Made by a program: the position numbers and the translations under genes
Notes under the pieces: model-generated
What the model was told of the DNA's origin: nothing
The model's input: the letters and a program-made list of their open reading frames with translations, nothing else
Databases searched by the model: none
Part shown: positions 1 to 8,519 of the stretch, piece by piece
How positions within the stretch are numbered: the first letter of the stretch is position 1
Layout of the letters: the number at the start of each line of letters is the position of its first letter
Source: Actinomycetes bacterium
GTDB taxonomy: Bacteria > Actinomycetota > Acidimicrobiia > Acidimicrobiales > Acidimicrobiaceae
Direction: 5' to 3'
Assembly (NCBI GenBank): GCA_021826315.1
Contig: JAKAZZ010000011.1
Span: 1-58,562 of the forward strand
Length of the DNA: 58,562 bases

Positions 1-926
1 CTAGCAATCAGCAACAGGCTCGCAATGGTGGCACTTCCTGAGAATGGCACAGCGATAAGGAGAAGTGATGAGGGTATGTGGGTGAAGACGGCGGTGTTGA
101 GTAGCCCTATTTTCTTTGCAATTCGTGCTGCTAATGGAAATGAAACAGAGTTGAGAATCGCCATTATGAAGTAGAGGAGCGCTAGGTGGCTGAGTGTCAT
201 CTGGTACTTCTGGTGAAGCCAAAAGGCTATTAATGCGGGGGTCACGGTTCCGCTACCCGTCGAATCTACGACAAAGAGAAGTGCTAGACGGGAAATGTTT
301 TTATTGCTCTGAAGCGATATTACTTCCTTGACTTTGACTGGCAATTCTACAGGATTGCCTTCTTCGATTCCGCTACTCGTGACGGCGAAGAGAGATACGG
401 CTATTCCGATAATTGCGTATACCAGATTCATATCAGTAACAGCCGCGGTGTTAGACGCTCCTAAGTAGTGAGGCAGCGCTGCAGCGAGTGCACCGATGGC
501 ACCAGCTGACGTTGTGGCCAAGCCGTAACGAGCGAAGGTATCAGTTCTCTTGGATTCGACGGTGTGGGCGAGTTGCCCTTCTACCAGGGCTGCTACAAAT
601 TGTCCACCAAGTGGGGGCAGAAAGCCAAGTAAGGCCGTCGCAATAAAGATCGGTGTCCCGTTGGTAAATCCAATCAAGGCACCGGTGGCAGCCATAAGTA
701 GGCCAGATAACAGAAGAAAGGTGCGAATTGACGTTGTGCCACCTATTCGTTCGCCAACGAAGCGAGTTATCGCGATGCTAACAAGTACCGATAGCGTAGT
801 TACTACCCCGAGGCCAAATGCACTGAATCTGAGTTCTTGTGCCTTTATGGCAAAGGTGATGGTAAAAAAGCCGAGGCCAAATTGGCGCAGAGTGTCAACG
901 GCTATTAATTTTGTGACGTTCTTCAA
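1..926 (-). CDS. MFS transporter, C-terminus cut by window edge
   Basis: Reading the minus strand from 926 down gives an uninterrupted frame of about 308 codons that runs off the left edge. It is rich in hydrophobic segments separated by short charged loops, as in the first 8-10 helices of a major facilitator superfamily permease. The frame opens just after an in-frame TAG at 933-935. The first usable start is TTG at 924-926 and there is no ATG nearby, so the exact start is uncertain. The protein begins LKNVTKLIAVDTLRQFG, then shows FGLGVVTTLSVLVSIAI and a basic loop after helix 2-3 (RFVGERIGG). The substrate cannot be told from sequence. It is transcribed divergently from queC. The assignment rests on the hydrophobicity pattern and MFS-like loops only. 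Confidence 0.7.
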   Translation of the reverse strand, partial: MKNVTKLIAVDTLRQFGLGFFTITFAIKAQELRFSAFGLGVVTTLSVLVSIAITRFVGERIGGTTSIRTFLLLSGLLMAATGALIGFTNGTPIFIATALLGFLPPLGGQFVAALVEGQLAHTVESKRTDTFARYGLATTSAGAIGALAAALPHYLGASNTAAVTDMNLVYAIIGIAVSLFAVTSSGIEEGNPVELPVKVKEVISLQSNKNISRLALLFVVDSTGSGTVTPALIAFWLHQKYQMTLSHLALLYFIMAILNSVSFPLAARIAKKIGLLNTAVFTHIPSSLLLIAVPFSGSATIASLLLIA

Positions 927-1152
927 CGGGACCTAGGATTCTGTCTGAAGTGGCGTACGGGGACACAATCAATTTAGGTAGAGGTAAATCGATTCGATGT
1001 CGTTTGACTGACGATTTCCCGTCGTCTTTCGCCTCGAATAATTTGGATTGGCTGTTAATCGCTGTGGCGTTGGGATAATCGGAAAGTTAACGCTGCAAAG
1101 ATTTTGAGGGGATTTTTAAAAGGGCGCTTCTTCATCTCTTTAGACTCGTTCT

Positions 1153-1851
1153 GTGATGAATAAAAAGTGTGTTCTCTTACTCAGTGGCGGCCTGGACTCG
1201 GCGACGACATTAGCGATCGCTCAGAGCGAGGGGTACGAAGTGTCGGCCCTTTCATTCGACTACGGCCAACGCCATGCAGTCGAATTGGCTTCGGCAAAGG
1301 CGGTAGCGGCCGCTATGGGAGTTACCGACCACAGGGTAGCAAAGATAGACCTAAGGATCTTTGGTGGTTCTGCGCTTACGAGCGATATTGAAGTACCGCA
1401 CGGCGATGACCCAATGGCTCGGAGTGAGATTCCTATCACTTATGTCCCTGCTCGAAATACTATCTTTCTCTCTTTTGCCCTTGCAATGGCAGAGACAATC
1501 GGTTCATTTGACATGTTCATAGGGGCTAATCAAGTTGACTACTCAGGTTACCCGGATTGTCGTGGAGAGTATTTGAACTCATTCGCAGCAATGGCGAACC
1601 TAGCCACAGCAGCAGCAGTTGAGGGTCGTGGAACTTATTCAATTCATGCGCCGCTTCTCGATTTGACTAAGGACGCGATAATCCAACGTGGCCTTGAATT
1701 AGGTGTTCCATATGAATTGACTATTAGCTGTTATGATCCAGTTGGCTCTTTGGCTTGTACAACTTGCGACTCATGCCAAATCCGTCGAAGCGCCTTTGCA
1801 AAGTTGAATCTAAGTGATCCTGCGCCTTCGATAACTAGCAATAACGGTTAG
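1153..1851 (+). CDS. queC: 7-cyano-7-deazaguanine synthase QueC
   Basis: QueC converts 7-carboxy-7-deazaguanine to preQ0 using ammonia and ATP in the queuosine pathway. The 232-residue product matches the family length. The PP-loop ATP-binding motif SGGLDS sits at residues 11-16. FDYGQRH (about 35-41) and the substrate region GANQVDYSGYPDCR (about 124-137) are typical of the family. Four cysteines near the C-terminus (C193, C202, C205, C208) fit the family's zinc site. The start is GTG at 1153 or ATG at 1156; neither has a strong ribosome binding site. It is the first gene of a queC-queF-transporter block on the plus strand. queD, queE, queA and tgt are not in this window. Confidence 0.95.
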   Translation: MMNKKCVLLLSGGLDSATTLAIAQSEGYEVSALSFDYGQRHAVELASAKAVAAAMGVTDHRVAKIDLRIFGGSALTSDIEVPHGDDPMARSEIPITYVPARNTIFLSFALAMAETIGSFDMFIGANQVDYSGYPDCRGEYLNSFAAMANLATAAAVEGRGTYSIHAPLLDLTKDAIIQRGLELGVPYELTISCYDPVGSLACTTCDSCQIRRSAFAKLNLSDPAPSITSNNG

Positions 1852-1888
1852 AATCGATAGCCGTAAATTAATACCTTAGGAAGTTGAC

Positions 1889-2371
1889 GTGGCTAGCGAT
1901 ACAAGTAATTTGACCCACCTTGGTTCAAATTCCACAAAGTACAACTATGACGCCCCAAGCGCCGAAATTATCGAAACATTCGCTAATCCCCACAAGGGTA
2001 GAAAGTTCGTGATCGGCCTCGACTGCTTCGAATTTACAAGCCTCTGTCCAATGACGGGTCAACCTGACTACGGTAAAGTTTGGATCGACTACATCGCCGA
2101 TGAGCTTTGCGTTGAAAGTAAGTCCCTGAAGCTCTATTTAGTTGCTTACCGTAACCACGGAGCATTCCACGAAGACTGCATAAATCAGATCACAAATGAC
2201 ATCATCTCTAAGATCTCGCCAGTTGCGATTCGCGTCTACGGTGACTTTAACGCAAGGGGTGGGATAGCGATCAAGCCTATGGTCTTTGAATTTGGAGACG
2301 GCTTGACGAGTAACGAGATAGCAAGGATCGATAGCCTGTATGCAAGCTTCGATCGGATAAGTGGGAGATAG
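1889..2371 (+). CDS. queF: NADPH-dependent preQ0 reductase QueF (type I)
   Basis: QueF reduces the nitrile of preQ0 to the aminomethyl group of preQ1, the base that Tgt inserts into tRNA. At 160 residues it is the short, single-domain type. The catalytic cysteine is C53 in FTSLCPMTGQPDYG, with the conserved aspartate at D60. The QueF signature ESKSLKLY lies at residues 76-83, and the H-E-D cluster GAFHEDC follows. The start is GTG at 1889, preceded by a TAGGAAG-like ribosome binding site. It lies 37 bp after queC and 6-15 bp before the transporter, so the three are probably co-transcribed. Confidence 0.95.
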   Translation: MASDTSNLTHLGSNSTKYNYDAPSAEIIETFANPHKGRKFVIGLDCFEFTSLCPMTGQPDYGKVWIDYIADELCVESKSLKLYLVAYRNHGAFHEDCINQITNDIISKISPVAIRVYGDFNARGGIAIKPMVFEFGDGLTSNEIARIDSLYASFDRISGR

Positions 2372-2386
2372 TAGGAGTTGAACCCT

Positions 2387-2977
2387 TTGAGAGAGATGTC
2401 GCGAAAGACCACACTTGTAGCGGCCGTGGCATTTGTAATGTACGTTGGCTCGATAGTTGGCGCCAACTATATGATTGGACATATCGGAAAGGTTATTCCG
2501 GGAGCCCACGTCTTGCCAGTCGGTTTTGGATTATACGCACCATCGGGTGTCTACCTAGCTTCCCTAGCACTTGTCTCACGTGACCTACTCCAGCGAAGTG
2601 CCGGCACTCTGCCGGGCGTAGTTGCGATATTGCTCGGGGCGTTCATTTCGTACTTTATCTCCTCGCCCAAACTCGCCTTCGCATCTGGCTTTACCTTCTT
2701 GATCTCTGAAACTGTTGACTTTGCGATCTTTACTCCTCTTGCAAAGCGTAACTTCGCAGCTGCCGTCTTGGTTTCGGGATTGTTCGGGGAGTTTGTGGAC
2801 TCCGTTCTCTTCTTGACTCTTGCTCAGATACCACTTGCGATTGCTCTCAAGGGCCAATTAGTTGGCAAGATGTGGGTAATTCTTCTTGGCTCTCTGATCT
2901 CGTTCATCTTGCGTAGAAGTTCCTTGTTGGCTCCTCAGCGTGGCGTCAACAGTATTAACTCATTACCTGTCAAGTAG
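2387..2977 (+). CDS. VUT family (YhhQ/DUF165) queuosine precursor transporter
   Basis: An integral membrane protein of about 196-199 residues with five or six hydrophobic segments. The central region LPVGFGLYAPSGVYLASLALVSRDLLQ and the later ISETVDFAIFTPLAKRN resemble the YhhQ/VUT family; E. coli YhhQ is the known preQ0/preQ1 importer. Its position directly after queF supports import of a deazapurine precursor. The start is uncertain: TTG 2378 lies immediately against the GGAG at 2374-2377, whereas TTG 2387 has it at 9-nt spacing and is preferred here. ATG 2396 is a third option. With queC and queF present, the cell may combine synthesis with salvage; that part is inference. Confidence 0.82.
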   Translation: MREMSRKTTLVAAVAFVMYVGSIVGANYMIGHIGKVIPGAHVLPVGFGLYAPSGVYLASLALVSRDLLQRSAGTLPGVVAILLGAFISYFISSPKLAFASGFTFLISETVDFAIFTPLAKRNFAAAVLVSGLFGEFVDSVLFLTLAQIPLAIALKGQLVGKMWVILLGSLISFILRRSSLLAPQRGVNSINSLPVK

Positions 2978-3143
2978 CCGTTTATTCGGAATTTGGAGAG
3001 GTACATTAAAGTCCGACGCATTATCTCAGCCCATTTTTTCTAGGTTGTAGTTCCACCTGATAACGTGTAGGAACAGATGAGATCGACTTGGCGCTCCTTG
3101 GAGTTGTTGTCGGATTCTACATGAGGAGATGGGTTACAGTTAG

Positions 3144-3872
3144 GTGACTACCGATACGGCAAGCGGCATACCGTTCATCGATGACAATGTTTTTCTAGTC
3201 TTCGACTTGGAGACGACTGGAATCGACGTTACCCGCGACCTGCCGGTTAGCTATTCGATACTTACCTACCTCGGGAACAGCCTCGCGAGCCAACTCTATT
3301 CCTTGGTCTATCCCGGCGTTGAGATTCCCTCCGAGGCATCTGCTATTCACGGCATCTCCTCTGAGGTAGCAGAAAGAGTCGGAAGTGACCTCAGGGACGG
3401 ACTTTACCAAATTGTCTTAAGTCTGCTCAAAGCTAGTCAAAGTGGCTGGTTTGTAGTTGGTATGAACGTCGCATTCGACCTTTCAATGGTCAACTTTGCC
3501 GCTAAGGCAATCCTGGGCGAGTCGCTGATAGATTACGGCTTCAATGCACCAGTGATTGATACACTCGTCCTCGATCGTCACTTAGAGCCCTATCGAAAGG
3601 GCCGTCGAAACTTAGATGCCCTTTGTGTCCGTTATCAAGTGGAAAGCGGCGGATTCCATAACGCCCTCGAGGATACGAAGATGACCTTTGCAGTTTTAGT
3701 AGCGATGTTGCGTGAATTTCCAAAAGCGACTGACCTTCTAGAGCCCTCCACTTGTACCTCGACGATGCAAGCCCTCCACGAAAAGTGGCTCAATGGTTAC
3801 AACGACTATCTCGTCCGCGGCGGAAAAGATCCGATTGCTTACAATGGGTGGCCATTTTCGTCTGCAATATAG
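3144..3872 (+). CDS. DEDDh 3'-5' exonuclease (DnaQ/epsilon-like)
   Basis: A 242-residue protein of the DnaQ exonuclease superfamily. All three motifs are visible: Exo I FDLETTG with D21 and E23, Exo II GMNVAFDLSMV, and Exo III HNALEDTKMT with the HxxxxD pair. Such stand-alone proteins remove nucleotides from 3' ends in repair or RNA processing; which substrate applies is not visible. It lacks a BRCT or UvrC-like extension. The GTG start at 3144 overlaps the stop of an 8-codon frame starting ATG 3121, which may be chance. The nearest purine-rich ribosome site (GAGGAG at about 3123) is 16 nt away, so the start is not firm. Similar exonuclease-domain proteins are common in actinobacteria. Confidence 0.87.
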   Translation: MTTDTASGIPFIDDNVFLVFDLETTGIDVTRDLPVSYSILTYLGNSLASQLYSLVYPGVEIPSEASAIHGISSEVAERVGSDLRDGLYQIVLSLLKASQSGWFVVGMNVAFDLSMVNFAAKAILGESLIDYGFNAPVIDTLVLDRHLEPYRKGRRNLDALCVRYQVESGGFHNALEDTKMTFAVLVAMLREFPKATDLLEPSTCTSTMQALHEKWLNGYNDYLVRGGKDPIAYNGWPFSSAI

Positions 3873-4018
3873 AGGAAGTATTTAGTTTTGGGCAGATCGC
3901 CACTAAGGGTTGGGACTATTGGCCACCGTAACCACCAACTCTCGAACGTTATCTTTTATTACATAGAAGTATTTATGTAGCGGTCAAGAATTTCTGTACC
4001 GTAAAAGGTTGGTTCTAA

Positions 4019-5212
4019 ATGACGATTTCATCTGACCCAGTAACTCTCCCCTCGGACTTGGCTAATCATTCGGTTGTTACGCACCATGGGCAGATCGAGC
4101 ATGGTCGCGATATCATGGAGGAGCGAACGAATCGAAGTCCAATTCTGATCTTTTGGGAGTCGACCAAGGCATGCCCACTTGCATGTCACCACTGTCGAGC
4201 AGAAGCAATCTCTACTGCTCCCGCAGGAGAACTCTCAACCGATGAAGCACTAGCCATGATTGAAGAGATAGCTAAATTCGGAACGCCTTCGCCGATCTTG
4301 GTTTTGACCGGCGGTGACATTTTGATGCGGAGCGACCTCGAGGAGATTCTTACTCAAAGCAAGCGAGTTGGAATCAAAGCAGCCCTCTCGCCAGCGATTA
4401 GCCCGCTATTCAATGAAGAGCGCTTAACTGCAGTGCGCAACTTAGGGGTAAAGGCCCTCTCGATCTCGCTAGATGGCATAGGATCAACCCATGACTCTAT
4501 TAGAGGCATCGGCGACCACTTTGAAAAGACTCTCGATGCCATGGAGTTGGCAAAGCGACTTGGCTTTTCAGTGCAGGTAAATACTACAGTTATGTCCCGA
4601 AATGTCATCGAACTCCCCGAGGTTGCCAAAGCACTTCTCGATAGGGGAGTTGCGATCTGGGAGATATTTTTCTTGATCAGTGTTGGTCGTGGTACCGAAA
4701 TGCTAGAACTCAAGCCCCAAGATGCTGAAGACGTTGCGCGCTTTCTCTATGACGCCACGGGATATGGATTAACCGTCCGTACCGTTGAAGGACCGATGTA
4801 TCGAAGGGTTGCTAACGAACTCCGCGGTGGCGAGGGTGAAGACAAGCTTCTTCTTCCACAGGGTGTTCTATATGGCGAGCTTAACTCTCGGATGAAAAAC
4901 CTTGTTGGAGAGGCGAGCGGAGACCGCCACATACCGCCAGCAATAACACGTGACGGCAAAGGTATTATTTTTATCTCCAATACTGGAGACGTCTTCCCAT
5001 CGGGCTTCCTGCCACTTAGCCTCGGCAACATCCGCGATCGATCGATCGTTGAGATCTATCAAGAAGACCAACTTCTAAAAGATATTCGTAGTGCCAACTT
5101 TGTTGGAAAGTGTGGCGGTTGCTCGTATTCCAACTGGTGCGGAGGTTCCCGCGCCAGAGCATATGCAGCTACAGGCGATCCATTAGGCGACGATCCTATC
5201 TGTGGAATTTAA
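4019..5212 (+). CDS. Radical SAM/SPASM protein (TIGR04053-like)
   Basis: A 397-residue radical SAM enzyme. The CxxxCxxC motif that binds the S-adenosylmethionine-cleaving iron-sulfur cluster is at C52, C56 and C59 (ACPLACHHC). LTGGD, the usual glycine-rich SAM motif, follows. The C-terminal SPASM-type cysteines C365, C368, C374 and C395 would bind auxiliary clusters. The FWESTKACPLACHHCRAEA start and the GDDPICGI ending resemble the TIGR04053 group of actinobacterial and archaeal proteins and, more distantly, NirJ/AhbD haem-modifying enzymes. It is not QueE (wrong length and SPASM tail) although it lies near queC. The substrate is unknown and no precursor-peptide gene is evident beside it. 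ATG 4019 has AAAAGG upstream. Confidence 0.85.
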   Translation: MTISSDPVTLPSDLANHSVVTHHGQIEHGRDIMEERTNRSPILIFWESTKACPLACHHCRAEAISTAPAGELSTDEALAMIEEIAKFGTPSPILVLTGGDILMRSDLEEILTQSKRVGIKAALSPAISPLFNEERLTAVRNLGVKALSISLDGIGSTHDSIRGIGDHFEKTLDAMELAKRLGFSVQVNTTVMSRNVIELPEVAKALLDRGVAIWEIFFLISVGRGTEMLELKPQDAEDVARFLYDATGYGLTVRTVEGPMYRRVANELRGGEGEDKLLLPQGVLYGELNSRMKNLVGEASGDRHIPPAITRDGKGIIFISNTGDVFPSGFLPLSLGNIRDRSIVEIYQEDQLLKDIRSANFVGKCGGCSYSNWCGGSRARAYAATGDPLGDDPICGI

Positions 5213-5825
5213 AGTAGTGACCCTTACGAAATCTTTCTTATCGGACCATGGAGAAATAACTGCTGGGAGTGATCCTAGACCTGGATAGTCTTTGAAACCT
5301 TCAAATTGAATGACGTCCTAAATTCAATTTGAAAAATACCACTGATACGTCAACGTAGCCTCCAAGGTACCTAACTCGTCTAATAGCTCCTCAATGATTC
5401 GGCTTTGAGATCTCAACAGGTTTGACTACGTCACTTTTTAATTTCCGGCTAAATCCCACTAACGGACTATTCCTCGTTTCTATTAATTTCATCGACGCCA
5501 CCTATTTATCTTGGGTATTAAGGAGAGGTATGTGGAGCATCTTGGAAAGGTTAACCAGTTAGATACTTATAGGGCCACCGGTGGCGTTACAGCTGTTCCT
5601 TGGTATTCTGTTGCTTCTTATTGTCGAAATCGACGCCTTTTTGAGTCTAATTCCATTCGCAAGCTGACCATATAGTTTGAAAGATGGTTCTGCTCCGTCT
5701 TGAGAGTTCCTAGCTACAGCTGCACAAAGTTTTTATGGTGACGACTTTTTCAATTTCCTGAAATTTTTGGATTTCTGGTCCAGATAATATTTAGTTTTCG
5801 CAAAAGGAGTCCGATTCATCTATGC
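5213..5825. other. Intergenic region without a recognisable gene
   Basis: This 613-bp stretch has no convincing open frame on either strand. It holds a perfect inverted repeat near its left end (5300-5333) and, at its right end, an AAAAGGAG ribosome binding site (5802-5809) for the secreted repeat protein. The rest is AT-rich, and the promoter of the repeat protein probably lies here. No RNA gene was recognised. Confidence 0.5.
5300..5333. repeat. Perfect 12-bp inverted repeat after radical SAM gene
   Basis: TTCAAATTGAAT at 5300-5311 is mirrored exactly by ATTCAATTTGAA at 5322-5333 around a 10-nt loop. It starts about 88 bp after the radical SAM stop codon. No T-tract follows on either strand, so it is not a textbook intrinsic terminator. 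It could be an AT-rich transcript end or a protein-binding operator. Confidence 0.6.
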
Positions 5826-7970
5826 ATGAGTAGAGTAATTTCACGATTCAACTTTGCAAGTTTGCGCCCATCGGCGGGAGTTCTAAGCATAGGACTTTCT
5901 CTCTTTCTTGCCTGTGCCGCCATCATGGTGAACACTCAAACGGCATCTGCGAGTTCGAATCCAATAGCTACGGTCCTTTCAGATGCAGTAGTGAGTACTG
6001 CTAACGGCTGCACATCGGGCACCCCGCTTGCCGTAAGGGGAGTGGTGTTCGATCAGAGTGGAAATGCCTTTATTGCCGATACAGGCACGGCGGGTTCAGG
6101 TACCTGCAGTGGTGGCTCGGATAACGGAGGAATTTGGGAAGTCCCTTACAGTGGTTCTAATACTTGGGGCACTCCTCAAGAGGTAATTCAATTTTCGAGT
6201 GGAAATCAACCAAACGGACTCGCAATCAATACTTCAGGTGACCTCTTCGTCGCTGACAATGGAAATAATACGGTCTATGAATTTGCCAAGCAAGGGACGA
6301 CGGCTCAAGGCTACTCCCAATTTCTCGACCCAACATGTTCTGCGGCTACAGCGGCGCCTGACACCTCTTGCTTTGCCCAGACGACGATAGCAACCACAGG
6401 TAGTGGGCTTATCGGGTTAGCAATCGCGCCGGATGGATCACTGTACTTTGCTGATCAAAGCACCCATGCAATTGAGCACGCGACATCTTCTTCAGGTACC
6501 TGGACTCTAACGTCGACGGGAATCACAATCAGCGGCGATACTTATGCTGGGATAGCGGTTTCAAGCACCGGCAATCTCTTCTACGACGATTACAATACGG
6601 GTAGTGTCTACGAATCTACTCCAAATGGCGGTGGTGGATTCAATACGCCGATCACGTTGGCGACCACGACTTCGAATGGGGCTAACTACCTAGCTGTCGA
6701 TTCATATGGAAATGTATTTTTCGTAAACAGCGCAGCTTCGAGTTTATATGAGATTCCTCTCGGTAGCAGCGGAAGTTACAGCACTCCGACAGTGCTCGTG
6801 ACTGGGCTAGCTAGTTATGCCGTTGGTATGGGGTTAGATAGCCTCGATAACTTCTACGTCCAAGATTCAAATTACGACTTTGTGGAGTACGGAACACCAC
6901 TTCAGAATCAAAGCTCATCGACACTTTCAGTAACAAGCTCGCCTCCCCCAACTTCATCTAGTGGCCCTGGTGGCACATATATAATCTCAGCGACGCCGGG
7001 GAGTGGCACTGGTACGAGTTCTGACACAAGCGTGACCGTCTCGATAGATCCAACCACTACAGCAAATTGTTCAGCTTCGAACTACACCGTGACGTTCCTG
7101 GCCTCTGGTAATTGCATCGTTGACATTACAAGAGGTGGGGATGGAACTTACGCGCCTTATCGAATCAGCCAGACGTTCATTATCGGAAATTATGCAAGTA
7201 CTACCTTCCGCCCCGGATACTACATAGCTGCAAATGACGGTGGAGTATTTACCTACGGAAGTGCAAACTTCTATGGTTCTCTATCAAATACGCATCTCAA
7301 CAAACCAATAGTAGGCATAACAAGCACCCCAGATGCAAAGGGCTACTGGCTAGTTGCATCAGATGGTGGAGTCTTCTCCTTTGGCGATGCAACCTTCTAT
7401 GGCTCAACTGGAAACATGACCCTGAACAAACCAATAGTAGGGATCACAGCAACTCCCGATGGAAAGGGCTACTGGCTAGTTGCATCTGATGGTGGAGTCT
7501 TCTCCTTTGGCGATGCAACCTTCTATGGCTCAACTGGAAACATGACTCTAAACAAGCCAATAGTGGGCATAACAAGCACCCCAGATGCAAAGGGCTACTG
7601 GCTAGTTGCATCAGATGGTGGAGTCTTCTCCTTTGGCGATGCAACCTTCTATGGCTCAACTGGAAACATGACCCTAAATAAACCAATAGTAGGCATAACA
7701 GCAACCCCCGATGGAAAGGGCTACTGGCTAGTTGCATCAGATGGTGGAGTCTTCTCCTTTGGCGATGCAACCTTCTATGGCTCAACTGGAAACATGACCC
7801 TAAATGAACCAATAGTAGGCATAACAGCAACCCCCGATGGAAAGGGCTACTGGCTAGTTGCATCTGATGGTGGAGTCTTCTCCTTTGGCGATGCAACCTT
7901 CCTAGGATCAGCTGCGAATCTCAACCTCAACCAACCAGTCGTGTCCATAAAATCGGTGGTGCTAGCGTAA
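5826..7970 (+). CDS. Secreted surface protein: NHL-like propeller plus KGYWLVASDGG repeats
   Basis: A 714-residue secreted protein. Residues 1-43 form a signal peptide (basic start, hydrophobic core, TASA cleavage region). Residues about 50-360 contain six NHL-like blades, for example GLAINTSGDLFVADNGNNTVYEF and GLAIAPDGSLYFADQ, which suggests a six-bladed beta-propeller. A Ser/Thr/Pro-rich linker and a small beta-sandwich-like segment (about 365-455) follow. Residues 463-714 are six 42-residue repeats with the core KGYWLVASDGGVFSFGDATFYGS; these repeats are widespread in exported proteins of Acidimicrobiia and related actinobacteria. No LPXTG or C-terminal membrane anchor is seen; the chain ends in the last repeat. 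ATG 5826 follows AAAAGGAG by about 16 nt; an upstream ATG at 5822 opens only three codons. The molecular role is unknown, with cell surface or matrix likely. Confidence 0.85.
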   Translation: MSRVISRFNFASLRPSAGVLSIGLSLFLACAAIMVNTQTASASSNPIATVLSDAVVSTANGCTSGTPLAVRGVVFDQSGNAFIADTGTAGSGTCSGGSDNGGIWEVPYSGSNTWGTPQEVIQFSSGNQPNGLAINTSGDLFVADNGNNTVYEFAKQGTTAQGYSQFLDPTCSAATAAPDTSCFAQTTIATTGSGLIGLAIAPDGSLYFADQSTHAIEHATSSSGTWTLTSTGITISGDTYAGIAVSSTGNLFYDDYNTGSVYESTPNGGGGFNTPITLATTTSNGANYLAVDSYGNVFFVNSAASSLYEIPLGSSGSYSTPTVLVTGLASYAVGMGLDSLDNFYVQDSNYDFVEYGTPLQNQSSSTLSVTSSPPPTSSSGPGGTYIISATPGSGTGTSSDTSVTVSIDPTTTANCSASNYTVTFLASGNCIVDITRGGDGTYAPYRISQTFIIGNYASTTFRPGYYIAANDGGVFTYGSANFYGSLSNTHLNKPIVGITSTPDAKGYWLVASDGGVFSFGDATFYGSTGNMTLNKPIVGITATPDGKGYWLVASDGGVFSFGDATFYGSTGNMTLNKPIVGITSTPDAKGYWLVASDGGVFSFGDATFYGSTGNMTLNKPIVGITATPDGKGYWLVASDGGVFSFGDATFYGSTGNMTLNEPIVGITATPDGKGYWLVASDGGVFSFGDATFLGSAANLNLNQPVVSIKSVVLA
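7212..7967 (+). repeat. Six tandem 126-bp coding repeats
   Basis: Units start at 7212, 7338, 7464, 7590, 7716 and 7842, each 126 bp (42 codons). The first and last are diverged. The four central units are nearly identical at DNA level, differing mainly in silent changes and in two alternative segments (ITSTPDAKG against ITATPDGKG) that alternate. Such identity indicates recent duplication or gene conversion and makes copy number likely to vary between strains. Confidence 0.92.
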
Positions 7971-8519
7971 CATCGAGGTCTTTCTAGTATCTGACTACGA
8001 GCAACGCCATCTCGTCGAGTTGCCATTCGGCAATCGGTTGGGGTGGCGTTTCTATGCGTGTTGTCTGTGGGTTGGGTGAACCGTGTTGTTTGTCGTACTT
8101 TATATTTTCGTGGGGTGGCTGAGGTGTTACGACGCGCGCGCTTCATTTGAATTGGCAGTGAGTCAATTTTCATCGGGCCATGATGAACTATTGCGTTTCA
8201 GTGACCAAGAGTAAACAGAGCTTTAGTGATCGAAGGGGTGTAAAAAGTGGAATGATAGCTTTTGTACTTGCGGGATCGCGAAGCTATTAGCGGTGCCTTT
8301 CTTGTGATTCGTCGATACTTCATTCATAATTCTTAACGCAATAGTCATCGGGGAGAAGCTGAGTTACTTGTTGAATTTCAAAACGTGACGTCCCCTTCTT
8401 TCAGTAGCGATTCAAAGGAGATGTGATATCGATCAGATTGAAGTCGCCCAGCGAAGGTTGTGCAATTTTGGACAGTGTCAAGGTGTAAAGTTGGGCCAAT
8501 TCGGTGTCACATAACCAGG
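7971..8519. other. Convergent intergenic region
   Basis: This 549-bp gap lies between the end of the secreted repeat protein and the end of pyc, which are convergent. It contains the stem-loop at 8003-8050 and otherwise no frame or RNA gene that I can support. The open frame read antisense at about 7850-8170 is a by-product of the repeats and is not considered a gene. Confidence 0.45.
8003..8050 (+). terminator. Probable terminator stem-loop after repeat protein
   Basis: AACGCCA at 8003-8009 pairs with TGGCGTT at 8044-8050. Inside it, TTGCC-ATTC-GGCAA (8020-8033) forms a second perfect stem. It lies 33 bp after the stop codon. The following bases (TCTATG) are only weakly T-rich, so termination is plausible but not certain. 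Confidence 0.5.

Noticed and set aside
936-1152. preQ1 riboswitch upstream of queC
   Set aside because: I looked for the short preQ1-I hairpin followed by an A-rich tail and ribosome site sequestration, and found no convincing match.
2138-2509. 123-codon minus-strand frame over queF
   Set aside because: Shadow of queF and the transporter, both of which have clear motifs on the plus strand.
7444-7896. Open frame of 150 codons on the minus strand with repeated LHRQRRRLHHLMQLASS units
   Set aside because: It is the antisense shadow of the 126-bp coding repeats; composition is unlike a protein and it lacks a ribosome site.
7212-7967. CRISPR-like array
   Set aside because: The repeats are 126 bp without spacers and are in frame within one protein.
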